The position numbers and the translations under genes are program-made. The notes beneath the pieces were generated by a model. It did not search any database, had not been told where the DNA came from, and was given only the letters and a program-made list of their open reading frames with translations. Shown piece by piece: positions 26,255-35,783 of a stretch of DNA of 64,000 nucleotides. Source of the DNA: Chitinimonas taiwanensis DSM 18899 (lineage in GTDB: Bacteria; Pseudomonadota; Gammaproteobacteria; Burkholderiales; Chitinimonadaceae); assembly GCF_900119825.1 (NCBI RefSeq), contig NZ_FPKR01000014.1, positions 1 to 64,000 of the forward strand. Direction: 5' to 3'. Numbering within the stretch: position 1 is the first letter of the stretch; each line of letters opens with the position of its first letter.

Positions 26255-27280
26255 TCATATCGACACCTCATCAAAGCCATTCGGGTTCTGCGCCTGCCAG
26301 CGCCAGCTATCGGCGCACATATCGGCGAGGCCCAGGCGGGCGCGCCAGCCTATCTCGCTCTCGGCCAGCGCCGGGTCGGCATAACAGCTGGCGATGTCGC
26401 CAGGGCGACGTGCCACGATTTGATAGGGTACGCCGCGCTGGCTGGCTGCTTCGAAGGCCCTGACCATTTCCAGCACCGAATAACCCTGCCCCGTGCCAAG
26501 ATTCAGCGTCAGCAGACGCGGCTGCGCAAGCAACGATTCCAGCGCGCACAGATGGCCGCGCGCCAGGTCCATCACATGGATGTAGTCGCGCACGCCGGTG
26601 CCATCCGGCGTCGGGTAGTCATTGCCGAATACCGACAGCTGCCTACGTCGCCCTACCGCTACCTGAGCAACAAAGGGCAGCAGATTATTGGGAATGCCAT
26701 TCGGATCCTCGCCGATCTCACCACTGGGATGTGCGCCAACCGGGTTGAAATAGCGCAACAGGGCAATACCCCAATCGGGGCTGGCCCGATGCTGGTCGCG
26801 CAGGATCTCTTCCACCATCAGCTTGCTACGCCCATAGGGATTGGTCGCGCCGGTTGGGAAGTCCTCACGGATCGGCACCGTGGCCGGATCGCCGTAGACG
26901 GTGGCGGAGGAGCTGAACACCAGCGTGCGCACACCGTGCTTGGCCATGACCCGGCTCAGCACCAAGCTGCCAAGCACATTGTTGTCGTAGTAAGCGAGCG
27001 GCTTCGCGACCGACTCGCCAACCGCTTTCAGACCAGCAAAGTGGATCACTGCATCGGGCCGGTGCTCGGCAAACACCCGCTCAAGCGCGGCCTCATCGCG
27101 CACATCAGCCGGGCAGATGGCAATCGGCTTGCCGGTCAGCTTGCTCACGCGCCGTAACGAAACCGGCTTGCTATTGCTGTAGTTATCGACCACCACCACC
27201 TGGTAACCGGCTTCCAACAACACCACACAGGTATGCGAGCCGATATAGCCGGCGCCGCCGGTCAGCAGAATCTTCTTCAT
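26255..27280 (-). CDS. galE: UDP-glucose 4-epimerase
   Basis: The 341-residue extended SDR has LLTGGAGYIGSHTCVVLLEAG, FAGLKAVGESV, FSSSATVYGDP, and the catalytic YGRSK, followed by LRYFNPVGAHPSGEIGEDP, all diagnostic of GalE. It interconverts UDP-glucose and UDP-galactose, or the HexNAc forms. It stands with manC and the phosphomannomutase as a sugar-nucleotide supply block upstream of the glycan locus. Confidence 0.96.
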   Translation of the reverse strand: MKKILLTGGAGYIGSHTCVVLLEAGYQVVVVDNYSNSKPVSLRRVSKLTGKPIAICPADVRDEAALERVFAEHRPDAVIHFAGLKAVGESVAKPLAYYDNNVLGSLVLSRVMAKHGVRTLVFSSSATVYGDPATVPIREDFPTGATNPYGRSKLMVEEILRDQHRASPDWGIALLRYFNPVGAHPSGEIGEDPNGIPNNLLPFVAQVAVGRRRQLSVFGNDYPTPDGTGVRDYIHVMDLARGHLCALESLLAQPRLLTLNLGTGQGYSVLEMVRAFEAASQRGVPYQIVARRPGDIASCYADPALAESEIGWRARLGLADMCADSWRWQAQNPNGFDEVSI

Positions 27281-27292
27281 AGATAGGCTCGA

Positions 27293-27922
27293 TTATTCAC
27301 TGAGGCCAAACACGGCCAGATCGCCCGCACCCGGGCGGATCAGCACCGGGTCGGCATCGGTCAGATCGATCACCGTGGTGACGGCGGTGCCGCACAAGCC
27401 GGCGTCCAGCACGGCATCTACCTCGTGCTCGAGCCGCTCGCTGATTTCCCAGCCATCGGTCGGCGGCCATTCCTCGCCCGGCAGCAACAGGGTGGACGAC
27501 AGCAGCGGCTCGCCCAGCTCTTCTAGCAGCGCCTGCGCGACGACATTGTTCGGCACGCGCAGACCGATGGTCGCCCGCTTGGCATGGGCAACCCGACGCG
27601 GCACCTCGCGCGTCGCCTGCAGAATCACCGTGTAGGCGCCGGGCATCGCGCTCTTCAGATAGCGGTACTGGCGGTTATCGACCTTGGCATAGGTGGCCAG
27701 TTCCGACAGATCGCGACAGACCAGGGTGAAGTGGTGCTTGTCATCGACTTGGCGAATACGCCGAATACGCTCCAGCGCATCCTTGTCGCCGAGGTGGCAG
27801 CCGAGCGCAAAGCAGGATTCGGTCGGATAGACGATGACACCGCCCTTGCGGATGATGTCCACCGCCTGCTTGATAATGCGCGGCTGCGGGTTGTCGGGAT
27901 GGATTGCGAGATAGTGGGCCAT
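27293..27922 (-). CDS. Sua5/YciO/YrdC/YwlC family protein
   Basis: The 209-residue protein starts with IHPDNPQPRIIKQAVDIIRKGGVIVYPTES, then RIRQVDDKHHFTLVCRDLSELATYA and ATIGLRVPNN. This is the YrdC/YciO fold, which in TsaC and Sua5 makes threonylcarbamoyl-adenylate for tRNA t6A. The YciO branch is related but its activity is less certain. It lies 12 bases before galE. Confidence 0.9.
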   Translation of the reverse strand: MAHYLAIHPDNPQPRIIKQAVDIIRKGGVIVYPTESCFALGCHLGDKDALERIRRIRQVDDKHHFTLVCRDLSELATYAKVDNRQYRYLKSAMPGAYTVILQATREVPRRVAHAKRATIGLRVPNNVVAQALLEELGEPLLSSTLLLPGEEWPPTDGWEISERLEHEVDAVLDAGLCGTAVTTVIDLTDADPVLIRPGAGDLAVFGLSE

Positions 27923-27991
27923 GGGTGCGAATTGTGCAGTGCATCAGGGGCGTGCGACAAGCAAACGGCAGCTACGTCCGGTCCAAAGCGC

Positions 27992-28858
27992 TTAAGCCGC
28001 GGCAGGCAGCGTTACGCCAATATCAGCATGCCAGCGCTGCCAGACCGGCTGCGGACCGGGCGGCATATCGGGCAGGATGCCCGGCTCGCGCGCGCCCTCC
28101 CCGGTCGCATGGTAGTCGGAGCCCGCCGAGGCCAGCAGGCCATGCGCTTCAGCCAGTCGCGCGTAGCGCTCGAAGTCGGCCGGATGGTGGCTACCCGAGA
28201 CCACCTCGATGCCCTCGCCGCCCGCTGCCTTGAACTCCTCGATCAACTCGCCCATGGTCTGCCGACCAAATTCATAGCGGCCCGGGTGGGCGATGACGGC
28301 CACGCCACCCGCCGCACGTATCCAGCCGACTGCATCGGCCAGAGTCGCCCACTGATGGGCCACATAGCCGGGCTTGCCGCGCGCCAGATACTTCTTGAAT
28401 ACACCCTTCATATCCTTGGCCAGGCCGCGTTCGATCAGATGCCGGGCAAAGTGTGCACGCCCGATCATCTCGGGGTTGTCGGCGAACTTGCGCGCGCCTT
28501 CCAGCACGCCACCCACCCCGACTGCGGCCAGCGCCGCATCCATGCGCACCGCCCGCTCATCCCGTCCCAGGCGCACGCTGGCCAGTCCGGCTTGCAGCAC
28601 CGCATTCGCCGGGTCGAAACCCAGGCCGACGATATGCAGTGTGTGCTTGCGCCAGCTGACCGAAATTTCCACCCCCGGCAAAAAGCGCATGCCCAAGCGC
28701 CGCGCCTCATCTGCCGCCGCGGCCAGGCCGCGCAGATCATCATGATCAGTCAGCGCAAACAGCTGACAGCCGCGCGCATACGCACGCGCCACCACTTCGC
28801 GCGGTGGCAGCATGCCGTCAGAGACATTGGAATGGGCGTGCAGATCGACGGGCAACAT
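27992..28858 (-). CDS. PHP-domain phosphoesterase (YciV/TrpH, RNase AM-like)
   Basis: The 288-residue protein begins PVDLHAHSNVSDGMLPP, the metal-binding DxHxHSxxSDG motif of the PHP family, with ALTDHDDLRGL, GVEIS, AHPGRYEFG and SDYHATGE supplying the remaining ligands. Homologues hydrolyse nucleoside 3',5'-bisphosphates and trim 5' ends of RNA. The open frame extends to 28894, but ATG 28858 has GGAGG seven bases upstream and begins right at the conserved domain. Confidence 0.92.
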   Translation of the reverse strand: MLPVDLHAHSNVSDGMLPPREVVARAYARGCQLFALTDHDDLRGLAAAADEARRLGMRFLPGVEISVSWRKHTLHIVGLGFDPANAVLQAGLASVRLGRDERAVRMDAALAAVGVGGVLEGARKFADNPEMIGRAHFARHLIERGLAKDMKGVFKKYLARGKPGYVAHQWATLADAVGWIRAAGGVAVIAHPGRYEFGRQTMGELIEEFKAAGGEGIEVVSGSHHPADFERYARLAEAHGLLASAGSDYHATGEGAREPGILPDMPPGPQPVWQRWHADIGVTLPAAA

Positions 28859-28865
28859 GATGAAT

Positions 28866-28870
28866 CCTCC
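28866..28870 (-). promoter_or_regulatory. Ribosome binding site deciding the PHP-phosphoesterase start
   Basis: GGAGG, seven bases before the ATG at 28858; no comparable site precedes the upstream in-frame start. Confidence 0.8.
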
Positions 28871-28974
28871 AATACGGCAGTGTATCAGAGCCACCCCATG
28901 GGCCCGCGGGCTAAGGCCGGCACCTGGCTGGCCGCTTACCGCAAAGCGACTGGCCAGCGCGCCGATCTCGCGGC

Positions 28975-30354
28975 TTAGTGCGCGGCCTCGCCGCCCAGCA
29001 TGGCCAGAATCTCAGCGGTCTTGGCCTGCATCAGTGCTTGATCGGCGCGAGACTCGACATTCAACCTCACCACCGGCTCGGTATTCGAAGAGCGCAGATT
29101 GAAACGCCAGTCGGCGAAGGCGATGCTGATGCCATCGGTACGGTCCACCTGCAGAGCCAACGGCGCATAGTGGGCTTCGATGCGCGCAATGGCCGTCTTG
29201 GCATCGGCCAGACGCCGATTGATCTCGCCCGAGGACGGATAGCGCGCGATGCGTTCGGCCACCAGGCTGGACAGCGGCGCCGCCTTGATGGACAGCAGCT
29301 GCGCCACCAATAGCCAGGGAATCATGCCGCTATCGCAGTAGGCAAAATCGCGGAAGTAATGATGGGCGCTCATCTCGCCACCATATACCGCGTCCTCCAG
29401 CCGCATACGCTCCTTGATGAAGGCATGGCCGGTCTTGCACAGCACCGGCGTGCCGCCGGCCGCCTCGACCACTTCCATCGTGTTCCAGGTCAGGCGCGGG
29501 TCGTGGATGATCTTGCTGCCCGGCTGACGATGCAGGAAGGCTTGCGCCAGCAGGCCAACGATGTAATAGCCCTCGATGAACTCGCCCGTCTCGTCAAACA
29601 GGAAGCAGCGGTCGAAATCGCCATCCCAGGCAATGCCCATATCGGCGCCGTGTGCACGCACTGCGGCGGCCGTGTCGGCGCGGTTCTCTGGCAGCAAAGG
29701 GTTGGGAATACCATGCGGAAAATGCCCATCCGGCTCGTGATGGACCTTGATGAACGCTACCGGCACCCCACGCCGGGCGAATTCGGCTTCCAGCACATCA
29801 ATCACATGGCCAGCTGCACCGTTGCCGGCATTCACCACCAAGCGCAAGGGGCGCAAGGCCGCGCAGTCGATATAGCCAAGCAGGTGCTGAACATAGTCGG
29901 CCAGGATCGATTGCTGGCTTAGCCTGCCTTGCCGCGAGGCGGCGGGGAAGTCGCCACGCTCGGCGCGCGCCCGTATCGCCAACAGACCGCTGTCGCCGCT
30001 GATCGGCTGCGCACCGCGCCGCACCAGCTTCATGCCGTTGTAATCCATCGGATTATGGCTGGCCGTCACCTCGATGCCGCCATCCACATCCAGATGAAAG
30101 GCCGCGAAATAGACTTCCTCGGTACCGGTCATGCCGATATCGATCACGTCCGCACCGCCATCCATCAGACCGCGTGCCAACGCCGCCTTCAGGCTCTCGC
30201 TGCTCAAGCGCACATCGCAGCCCAGCACCACGCGACTGGGCTGCAGCTCGGCGGCATAGGCGCGGCCAATACGGTAGGCAATGTCTTCATTCAGCTCGTC
30301 GCCAAGACGGCCGCGGATATCGTAGGCCTTGAAACAGCTCAGGGTTTGGCTCAT
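28975..30354 (-). CDS. Phosphomannomutase (ManB/CpsG type)
   Basis: The 459-residue alpha-D-phosphohexomutase starts [15 protein letters not shown] and carries [13 protein letters not shown] (phosphoserine loop), WDGDFDRCF (metal loop), [10 protein letters not shown] and [16 protein letters not shown] (phosphate-binding loop). It converts mannose-6-P to mannose-1-P for the ManC enzyme encoded upstream. The TTG at 30375 is a poorer start than ATG 30354. A second mutase of the AlgC type is encoded at 59432-60802. Confidence 0.93.
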   Translation of the reverse strand: MSQTLSCFKAYDIRGRLGDELNEDIAYRIGRAYAAELQPSRVVLGCDVRLSSESLKAALARGLMDGGADVIDIGMTGTEEVYFAAFHLDVDGGIEVTASHNPMDYNGMKLVRRGAQPISGDSGLLAIRARAERGDFPAASRQGRLSQQSILADYVQHLLGYIDCAALRPLRLVVNAGNGAAGHVIDVLEAEFARRGVPVAFIKVHHEPDGHFPHGIPNPLLPENRADTAAAVRAHGADMGIAWDGDFDRCFLFDETGEFIEGYYIVGLLAQAFLHRQPGSKIIHDPRLTWNTMEVVEAAGGTPVLCKTGHAFIKERMRLEDAVYGGEMSAHHYFRDFAYCDSGMIPWLLVAQLLSIKAAPLSSLVAERIARYPSSGEINRRLADAKTAIARIEAHYAPLALQVDRTDGISIAFADWRFNLRSSNTEPVVRLNVESRADQALMQAKTAEILAMLGGEAAH

Positions 30355-30428
30355 GGCAGGCAATGTCTCGATCAAAGAGGGAGCAAATGCGGCGGATGCA
30401 TGTTCATCAGTCCCCGCTGGTCGGCGCT

Positions 30429-31835
30429 TCAGTGCCGGCCGTAGCTATCTTCAAAGCGCACGATATCGTCCTCGCCCAAGTAGGCGCCCGACTGCACTTC
30501 GATCAGTTCCAGCATCAGCTTGCCTGGGTTTTCCAGCCGGTGCGTGGTGCCAAGCGGTATATAGGTAGACTGGTTCTCGCTCAGCAGGCTGACCTGCTCG
30601 CCACAGGTCACCCTGGCCGTACCGCGCACCACAATCCAATGCTCGGCACGGTGGTAATGCATCTGCAGCGAGAGCGAGGCGCCCGGCTTGACCTCGATGC
30701 GTTTGACCTGGAAGCGCCCACCCGCATCAATGCCCTCATAACTGCCCCAGGGCCGATAGACTTTGCGATGGGTACTGCATTCGCTACGCCCAGCCGCCTG
30801 CAGATGCTCGACGATCTTCTTTACTGACTGGGCCTGATCCTTGTGTGCGACCAGCACCGCATCGGCTGTTTCAACGATCACCAGATCCTGCACGCCAACA
30901 GCGGCCACCAAGCGGTGATTGGCATGCACCAGGCAATCGTGACTGTCCTGCTGCAGGACATCGCCAAGCAGCGCATTGCCATTGGCGTCACGTTCCAGAA
31001 TATCGGCCAAGGCCGACCAGGAACCGATATCACTCCAGCCGATATCAGCTGCCACCACTTCACCCAGCTGGGTGTGCTCCATCACCGCATAGTCGATCGA
31101 ATCGCTCGGGCAGGCTGCAAAGGCCGCCGGTGCCAGACGGGTGAAGTCGAGGTCCCGCTCGGCGCCCGCCACCGCCGCTTGAATCTGCGCCAGCATCTGT
31201 GGCTGCAGGCGCCCGAGCTCGGCCAAGAAGGCATCGGCACGGAACAGGAACATGCCGCTGTTCCAGAAATGTCCGCCCGCATCCAGCATGGCCTGCGCCC
31301 GCGCGGCGTCCGGCTTTTCGATGAAACGCTGGATCGCGTGCAGACCATCGGGGCTGGCCGCGCCGCGCTGGATGTAGCCATAACCGGTATGCGGCGCATC
31401 GGGCACGATGCCAAAAGTCACCAGCTTGCCGCTGTGTGCAGCCGGTAGCGCCTGCTCGATGCAGTGATGGAAGGCGTCGGGATTCTGAATTACATGATCG
31501 CTGGCCAGCACCAGCAGCACAGCGTCGGGGTCGGCCTGCAAGGCCAGCAGTGCACCGGCGGCAATCGCCGGGGCGGTATTGCGCGCCACCGGCTCCAGCA
31601 CCACATGCGCGGGCTGACAGGCGATGGCCCGGCATTGCTCGGCCACCATGAAACGGTGCTCGGCATTGGTCACCACAATGGGCGCCGCCGCACCGGCAGG
31701 AATGCGCGCAATGGTCTGCTGCAGCAGCGAAGCTTCGCCGGTCAGGGCCAGGAATTGCTTGGGGTAGGCAGCGCGCGATAGCGGCCACAGGCGTGAACCG
31801 CTACCGCCGCACAGGATCAAGGGAACCAGGGACAT
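30429..31835 (-). CDS. manC: Mannose-1-phosphate guanylyltransferase / mannose-6-phosphate isomerase
   Basis: A 468-residue bifunctional enzyme. The N-terminal nucleotidyltransferase has [28 protein letters not shown] and YGYIQRG. The C-terminal type II PMI cupin domain begins [11 protein letters not shown] and includes [21 protein letters not shown] and the terminal [20 protein letters not shown]. It makes GDP-mannose. It is encoded just upstream of the phosphomannomutase, on the same strand. The 157 bases upstream (31836-31992) show no gene. Confidence 0.96.
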   Translation of the reverse strand: MSLVPLILCGGSGSRLWPLSRAAYPKQFLALTGEASLLQQTIARIPAGAAAPIVVTNAEHRFMVAEQCRAIACQPAHVVLEPVARNTAPAIAAGALLALQADPDAVLLVLASDHVIQNPDAFHHCIEQALPAAHSGKLVTFGIVPDAPHTGYGYIQRGAASPDGLHAIQRFIEKPDAARAQAMLDAGGHFWNSGMFLFRADAFLAELGRLQPQMLAQIQAAVAGAERDLDFTRLAPAAFAACPSDSIDYAVMEHTQLGEVVAADIGWSDIGSWSALADILERDANGNALLGDVLQQDSHDCLVHANHRLVAAVGVQDLVIVETADAVLVAHKDQAQSVKKIVEHLQAAGRSECSTHRKVYRPWGSYEGIDAGGRFQVKRIEVKPGASLSLQMHYHRAEHWIVVRGTARVTCGEQVSLLSENQSTYIPLGTTHRLENPGKLMLELIEVQSGAYLGEDDIVRFEDSYGRH

Positions 31836-31992
31836 CGACTTCCTCCAACTTATTGTTCATTGGCAGGGAGGCGCTACTGGCGCGACCTGAGGCGCTTCGG
31901 CAAGCTGCGCTCCGCTGTCTTGGGGCGCTTTTTAGCACGTCTTGGCGCGCTTGCCTGCCTGGCGGGCTTTTTACCGGTCGATATGCGGCCTT

Positions 31993-32550
31993 TTAGCCCA
32001 AGTCCACATACATCACCGCCAGAATCTCGATTTCTTCCTCGCCGGCCGGGCCGCGCAGCAGCACCACATCACCTTCGCGCGCCTTCAGCAGGCAGCGCGC
32101 CAGCGGTGAGATCCAGCTGATATGACCCTTATCGAGATCAAGTTCGTCCACGCCGACGATGCTGACGGTCTGCTCCTCGCCATTGCCACGCAAGACGGTG
32201 ACCGTGGCAGAGAAAAACACCTGATCAGTCGCCTCGCGCATGGCCGGGTCGACCACTTCGGCATTTTCCATGCGCTTGGTCAGAAAGCGGATGCGCCGGT
32301 CTATCTCGCGCAGGCGCTTCTTGCCATAGATGTAGTCGCCGTTTTCCGAACGGTCGCCATTGCCGGCCGCCCAGTTGATCATCTGGGTCAGCGCCGGGCG
32401 CTCCTTGCTGACCAAGTCGTGCAGCTCGGCGCGCATGCGCTCCCAGCCGCCTGGGGTCATATAGTTCTTGGTCGAACTCGGTAGCTGCAGGTGCTCGGGT
32501 AGCGCCTCGTCCTCGTCGGCCTCGCTCTCGCGGGTGAATGCCTTGTTCAT
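31993..32550 (-). CDS. greB: Transcription elongation factor GreB
   Basis: The 185-residue protein has the GreA/GreB coiled coil (NYMTPGGWERMRAELHDLVSKERPALTQMINWAA), the GDRSENGDYIYGKKRLREIDRRIRFLTKRME segment specific for GreB, and the C-terminal FKBP-like domain (GKGHISWISPLA-like region). It reactivates backtracked RNA polymerase by stimulating transcript cleavage. The ATG at 32550 gives the natural start (MNKAFTRES); the longer frame would overlap rluB. It follows rluB by 11 bases. Confidence 0.94.
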   Translation of the reverse strand: MNKAFTRESEADEDEALPEHLQLPSSTKNYMTPGGWERMRAELHDLVSKERPALTQMINWAAGNGDRSENGDYIYGKKRLREIDRRIRFLTKRMENAEVVDPAMREATDQVFFSATVTVLRGNGEEQTVSIVGVDELDLDKGHISWISPLARCLLKAREGDVVLLRGPAGEEEIEILAVMYVDLG

Positions 32551-32561
32551 GGCGGGGTCGC

Positions 32562-34139
32562 TCAGCGGTCGGGCGTGCGGCCGGTCATGTTCAGGCCGGC
32601 CCATTTGAGCACCGACAGCACTTCACGCTCATCCAACTCGTAATACTGGCCGCGCTTGAGGCGCCCAGGCAGATTGAGCATGCCGAAGCGCACGCGCATC
32701 AGGCGCGAGACGGTCAGGCCGAAGTGCTCGAACATGCGGCGCACTTCGCGGTTGCGGCCTTCCTTGAGGATGACGCGATACCAGTGGTTCATGCCTTCGC
32801 CGCCCTGGTCCTGCATGGTCTGGAAGCTGGCCATGCCGTCTTCGAGCTCGATGCCATCCAGCATCTGCTGGCGCTGTTCCTCAGTCAGGCTGCCCAACAC
32901 GCGCACCGCGTACTCGCGCTCCACTTCGAAGCTCGGGTGCATCATGCGGTTGGCCAGATCGCCCGAGGTGGTGAAGATCAGCAGGCCCGAGGTGTTGTAG
33001 TCAAGACGACCGATGGCCACCCAGGCCGAAGATTGCACTTTGGGGAGGCGGTCGAACACCGTGGTACGACCTTCCGGATCATCGCGGCTGACCAGCTCGC
33101 CTTCCTGCTTGTGATACATGAGGATACGCGGCAGGCGGTCCGGCCATTTGATATCAACCGGCTTGCCATCAAAACGCACCTGATCACCCGGGCTCACGCG
33201 CGAGCCGGGCTCGGCCAGCTTGCCATTGATGGACACGCGGCCATGGCTGACCCATTCGTCGCAATCGCGGCGCGAACCTACGCCGGACAGGGCCAGCGCC
33301 TTCTGGATGCGCAGGTCGCCAATGTATTTGACGTCCACACGCTTCTCGCGCAGCTGCTGCGCATCGGCTTCCTGTTTCTCGCTACCACGGCGCAGGCGCA
33401 GCTTCTTGGCGCGCTCGACCACCGGGGCGGCTTGCACCGCATTCGCCTTGCGCTGCTCACGGCGCGCATCGGCATCCAGCTGGGGGCGAGGTTGGCGTGC
33501 TACGCGCTCGCCACGGTTGGCGGCATCGCCCCCCTCTTCGCCATAGCGTTTGCGCTGGCGTTCTTCCACACTGCCAAACGCACGTCCACCCATCACATGT
33601 TGTTCAAACTGCGGCTTGCGGCCGGCCGGGGCATCCCCCTGCGCACGCGCACGCCCTTCGCCGCGCGGGCCGGTCGGTGCGGCGCGATTCCCATCGACGG
33701 GGCCACGACGCGTATCGCGCGGCTGCTCGCCATAGCGGCCTTCCGACTGACCGCCGCGCGGACCACGCGCTGGTGCGCCTTCCGGGTTGCGGCCACGCGG
33801 GCCGCCGGCAGGCGCGGCGCGATTACCGTCCACCGGAGCACGGCGCGTGTCGCGCCCACCCTGTTCGTAGCGGGTGTCGCCGGCCGCAGCGCGCGGGGCG
33901 CGCGGCTCCTGACCATAACGGCCATCCGGGCCAGCACTGGTCTGACCGCGTGCGCCACGGCCGGTCGGCGCGGCATTGCCGCGACCGCGGCCGCCTTCTT
34001 CGGTGAAGCGTCCGCGCGATTCATCGCGCCCGGCAGGGCCGCCAGGCTGGGGGCGGCCGCGGCCAGCCCCACGTGGGGCGGGGGCATTGCCGGTGTAGCT
34101 GGCAGGCGATTTCGGGGCGGGTTTACGGGGCGGGGCCAT
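32562..34139 (-). CDS. rluB: 23S rRNA pseudouridine synthase RluB with long RG-rich N-terminal extension
   Basis: The C-terminal half has an S4 RNA-binding domain (RIQKALALSGVGSRRDCDEW) and the pseudouridine synthase core with the catalytic GRLDYNTSGLLIFTTSGD, EREYAVRV and EGRNREVRRMFEHFG, all typical of RluB, which modifies U2605. The first 240 or so residues are a low-complexity Arg/Gly/Pro/Ala region with a duplicated unit (DTRR-A/G-PVDGNRAAP). The ATG at 34139 has TTGGAG eight bases upstream; an upstream in-frame start at 34187 precedes the leader hairpin and is unlikely. Confidence 0.94.
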   Translation of the reverse strand: MAPPRKPAPKSPASYTGNAPAPRGAGRGRPQPGGPAGRDESRGRFTEEGGRGRGNAAPTGRGARGQTSAGPDGRYGQEPRAPRAAAGDTRYEQGGRDTRRAPVDGNRAAPAGGPRGRNPEGAPARGPRGGQSEGRYGEQPRDTRRGPVDGNRAAPTGPRGEGRARAQGDAPAGRKPQFEQHVMGGRAFGSVEERQRKRYGEEGGDAANRGERVARQPRPQLDADARREQRKANAVQAAPVVERAKKLRLRRGSEKQEADAQQLREKRVDVKYIGDLRIQKALALSGVGSRRDCDEWVSHGRVSINGKLAEPGSRVSPGDQVRFDGKPVDIKWPDRLPRILMYHKQEGELVSRDDPEGRTTVFDRLPKVQSSAWVAIGRLDYNTSGLLIFTTSGDLANRMMHPSFEVEREYAVRVLGSLTEEQRQQMLDGIELEDGMASFQTMQDQGGEGMNHWYRVILKEGRNREVRRMFEHFGLTVSRLMRVRFGMLNLPGRLKRGQYYELDEREVLSVLKWAGLNMTGRTPDR

Positions 34140-34147
34140 GGGCGATA

Positions 34148-34153
34148 CTCCAA
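34148..34153 (-). promoter_or_regulatory. Ribosome binding site for rluB
   Basis: TTGGAG eight bases before the ATG at 34139. It selects this start over the longer in-frame one at 34187. Confidence 0.7.
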
Positions 34154-34158
34154 TGACA

Positions 34159-34182
34159 AACGGCGGTGCGGGCACCGCCGTT
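34159..34182 (-). terminator. Strong hairpin between the MocR gene and rluB
   Basis: An 11-base perfect inverted repeat (AACGGCGGTGC / GCACCGCCGTT) with a two-base centre, followed on the minus strand by TTGTCATT. It could terminate MocR transcription. A TATAAT at 34214-34209 lies upstream of it, so it could instead be a leader hairpin just ahead of the rluB ribosome binding site. Confidence 0.55.
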
Positions 34183-34209
34183 GCCAATAAATTGATTCGA
34201 ATGAGGCGA

Positions 34210-35640
34210 TTATAGCGCTTTGGCCGGCTCTACAGCCGCAGCACGTGCCAGCCAGTCCCAAACACGTGGGTTATCCATATGCGCCAGATTGAAACGCAAC
34301 CAGGCCGTGGTCTCGCCACGCGGGCAAAATAACGAGCCCGGCGCCAGCATCAGTCCCTCTTCCACCGCGGCCTGGGCGAGCGGCGCGGTGTCCATCACGC
34401 CGGGCAGGCGCGCATAGCAGAACATGCCGCCGCTGGGCTGCGCCCATAGCGTGTAACCCATGTTTTCCAGGCGCGGCAGCACGGCGTCGCTGACCTGCTT
34501 GAGGCGGGTCTTCACGCGTTCCATATGCTTGCGATAGGCGCCTTCGGTCAGCATCGCATGCATGACGCGCTCCGCCACTTCCGAGGTGGATAGCGAGGTC
34601 AGCAGCTTCAGATCGCACAGATCCTGCGCGCGGCGCGGGTCGGCCACGATATAGCCGACGCGCAGATTGGCCGACAGGGTCTTGGAAAAACTGCCGATAT
34701 AGATGACCCGGTTCAGCTGATCGAGCGCCGCCAGCCGCTCGCCAGGGCCGGTCTGGAAGTCGCTGAAGATATCGTCCTCGACAATGGTCAGATCGTATTT
34801 CTCGGCCAATTGCAGGATCCGGAAGGCATTGGCGCGATTGAGGCTGGTGCCGGTCGGGTTGTGCAGCACACTATTGGTGATGAAGAGCTTGGGCTGATGC
34901 TCAGCCAGCAACTGCTCGAGCACCGCCACATCCGGGCCGTTCGGCGTGCGCGGCACGCCCAAGAGGCGCGCGCCGTTCAGTTTCTGGTTGGCAAACAGAT
35001 TGAAGAAGCCCGGCTCATCGACCAGCACCACATCGCCCTCATCGACCAGATAGCGCGCGATCAGGTCAAGCGCCTGCATGGCGCCCGCGGTTAGTACGAT
35101 CTGCTCGGGTTGTGCCTCGATCTCCAGCTCGGCCAGCCGCACACACAACTGCTGGCGCAGCGGTCGGTAACCAAACGGCTCGCCGTAGGAAGTCAGTCGG
35201 GCATTCGGGCGGCGGGTCAGGTCACGCAGCGCTTTTTCCAGCTCGGCCTGCGGCATCCAGTCGGCCGGCAGCCAGCCGCAGCCGGGGCGCAGCAGATTCG
35301 CATCCGAGGTCAGCGCGTCATGCCGCAGCAGCCACAGACTATCCACACAGCGGCGTAACGGCGGCTCGCGGCGTGGCGATAAATGCGAGCTGGCCTCCAT
35401 GCGCGAGGCAACGAAGAAGCCAGCACCGCGGCGCGACTGCACATAGCCGAGCGCCACCAGGCGGTCGTAGGCCTCCACCACGGTGAACTTGGACACATGG
35501 TATTCGGCGGCAAAGCGGCGGATCGAGGGCAGGCGACTGCCCGCGCGCAAGCTCTTGTCGCCGATGCGGGCGATGAACTGCTCAACAATCTGCTCGACCA
35601 GCGGGCGGGCGGCGGCATGGTCAACGACTAGGGGCGTCAT
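34210..35640 (-). CDS. MocR-family (GntR/aminotransferase) transcriptional regulator
   Basis: The 476-residue protein joins an N-terminal GntR winged helix (SLRAGSRLPSIRRFAAEYHVSKFTVVEAYDRL) to a fold-type I aminotransferase domain with VDEPGFFNL, NPTGTSLNRA, EDDIFSDF and the PLP lysine in YIGSFSKTLSANLRVGYI. This is the MocR design, in which PLP or an amino compound modulates DNA binding. ATG 35640 has GGAGAG upstream and starts just before the DNA-binding domain. Repeats in its upstream region suggest autoregulation. The ligand is unknown. Confidence 0.93.
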   Translation of the reverse strand: MTPLVVDHAAARPLVEQIVEQFIARIGDKSLRAGSRLPSIRRFAAEYHVSKFTVVEAYDRLVALGYVQSRRGAGFFVASRMEASSHLSPRREPPLRRCVDSLWLLRHDALTSDANLLRPGCGWLPADWMPQAELEKALRDLTRRPNARLTSYGEPFGYRPLRQQLCVRLAELEIEAQPEQIVLTAGAMQALDLIARYLVDEGDVVLVDEPGFFNLFANQKLNGARLLGVPRTPNGPDVAVLEQLLAEHQPKLFITNSVLHNPTGTSLNRANAFRILQLAEKYDLTIVEDDIFSDFQTGPGERLAALDQLNRVIYIGSFSKTLSANLRVGYIVADPRRAQDLCDLKLLTSLSTSEVAERVMHAMLTEGAYRKHMERVKTRLKQVSDAVLPRLENMGYTLWAQPSGGMFCYARLPGVMDTAPLAQAAVEEGLMLAPGSLFCPRGETTAWLRFNLAHMDNPRVWDWLARAAAVEPAKAL

Positions 35641-35670
35641 GGCGGGCTCTCCGGCGTGTACCGGCACAAA

Positions 35671-35714
35671 CTGTCCGGACTGTCTGGCGATTGTCTGCCG
35701 GATAGGCGCAGACA
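35671..35714. promoter_or_regulatory. Candidate MocR operator: direct and inverted TGTC repeats
   Basis: Upstream of the MocR gene, TGTCCGG, TGTCTGG and TGTCTGC occur at 35672, 35681 and 35692. The last forms a perfect 7-base inverted repeat TGTCTGC / GCAGACA (35692-35698 with 35708-35714) with a nine-base spacer. MocR proteins such as PdxR bind mixed direct and inverted repeats near their own promoters. Confidence 0.4.
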
Positions 35715-35783
35715 GCAACGCCGATTACCCGTATCGCTTAGCCGCTCGGATCGGCCTGCTGAACCAGGTCGCTCAGTGCTGCC

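Noticed and set aside
27584-28978. Plus-strand frame of 464 codons across the YciO and PHP genes
   Set aside because: It crosses two genuine minus-strand genes and the gap between them, with no domain in its translation.
31953-31972. Terminator-like hairpin plus T run on the plus strand
   Set aside because: No plus-strand gene ends there; in the minus direction, which the flanking genes use, it lacks a T run.
32538-34190. Plus-strand frame of 550 codons opposite rluB
   Set aside because: The repetitive RG-rich coding region suppresses stops on the other strand; the translation is low complexity and rluB itself is certain.
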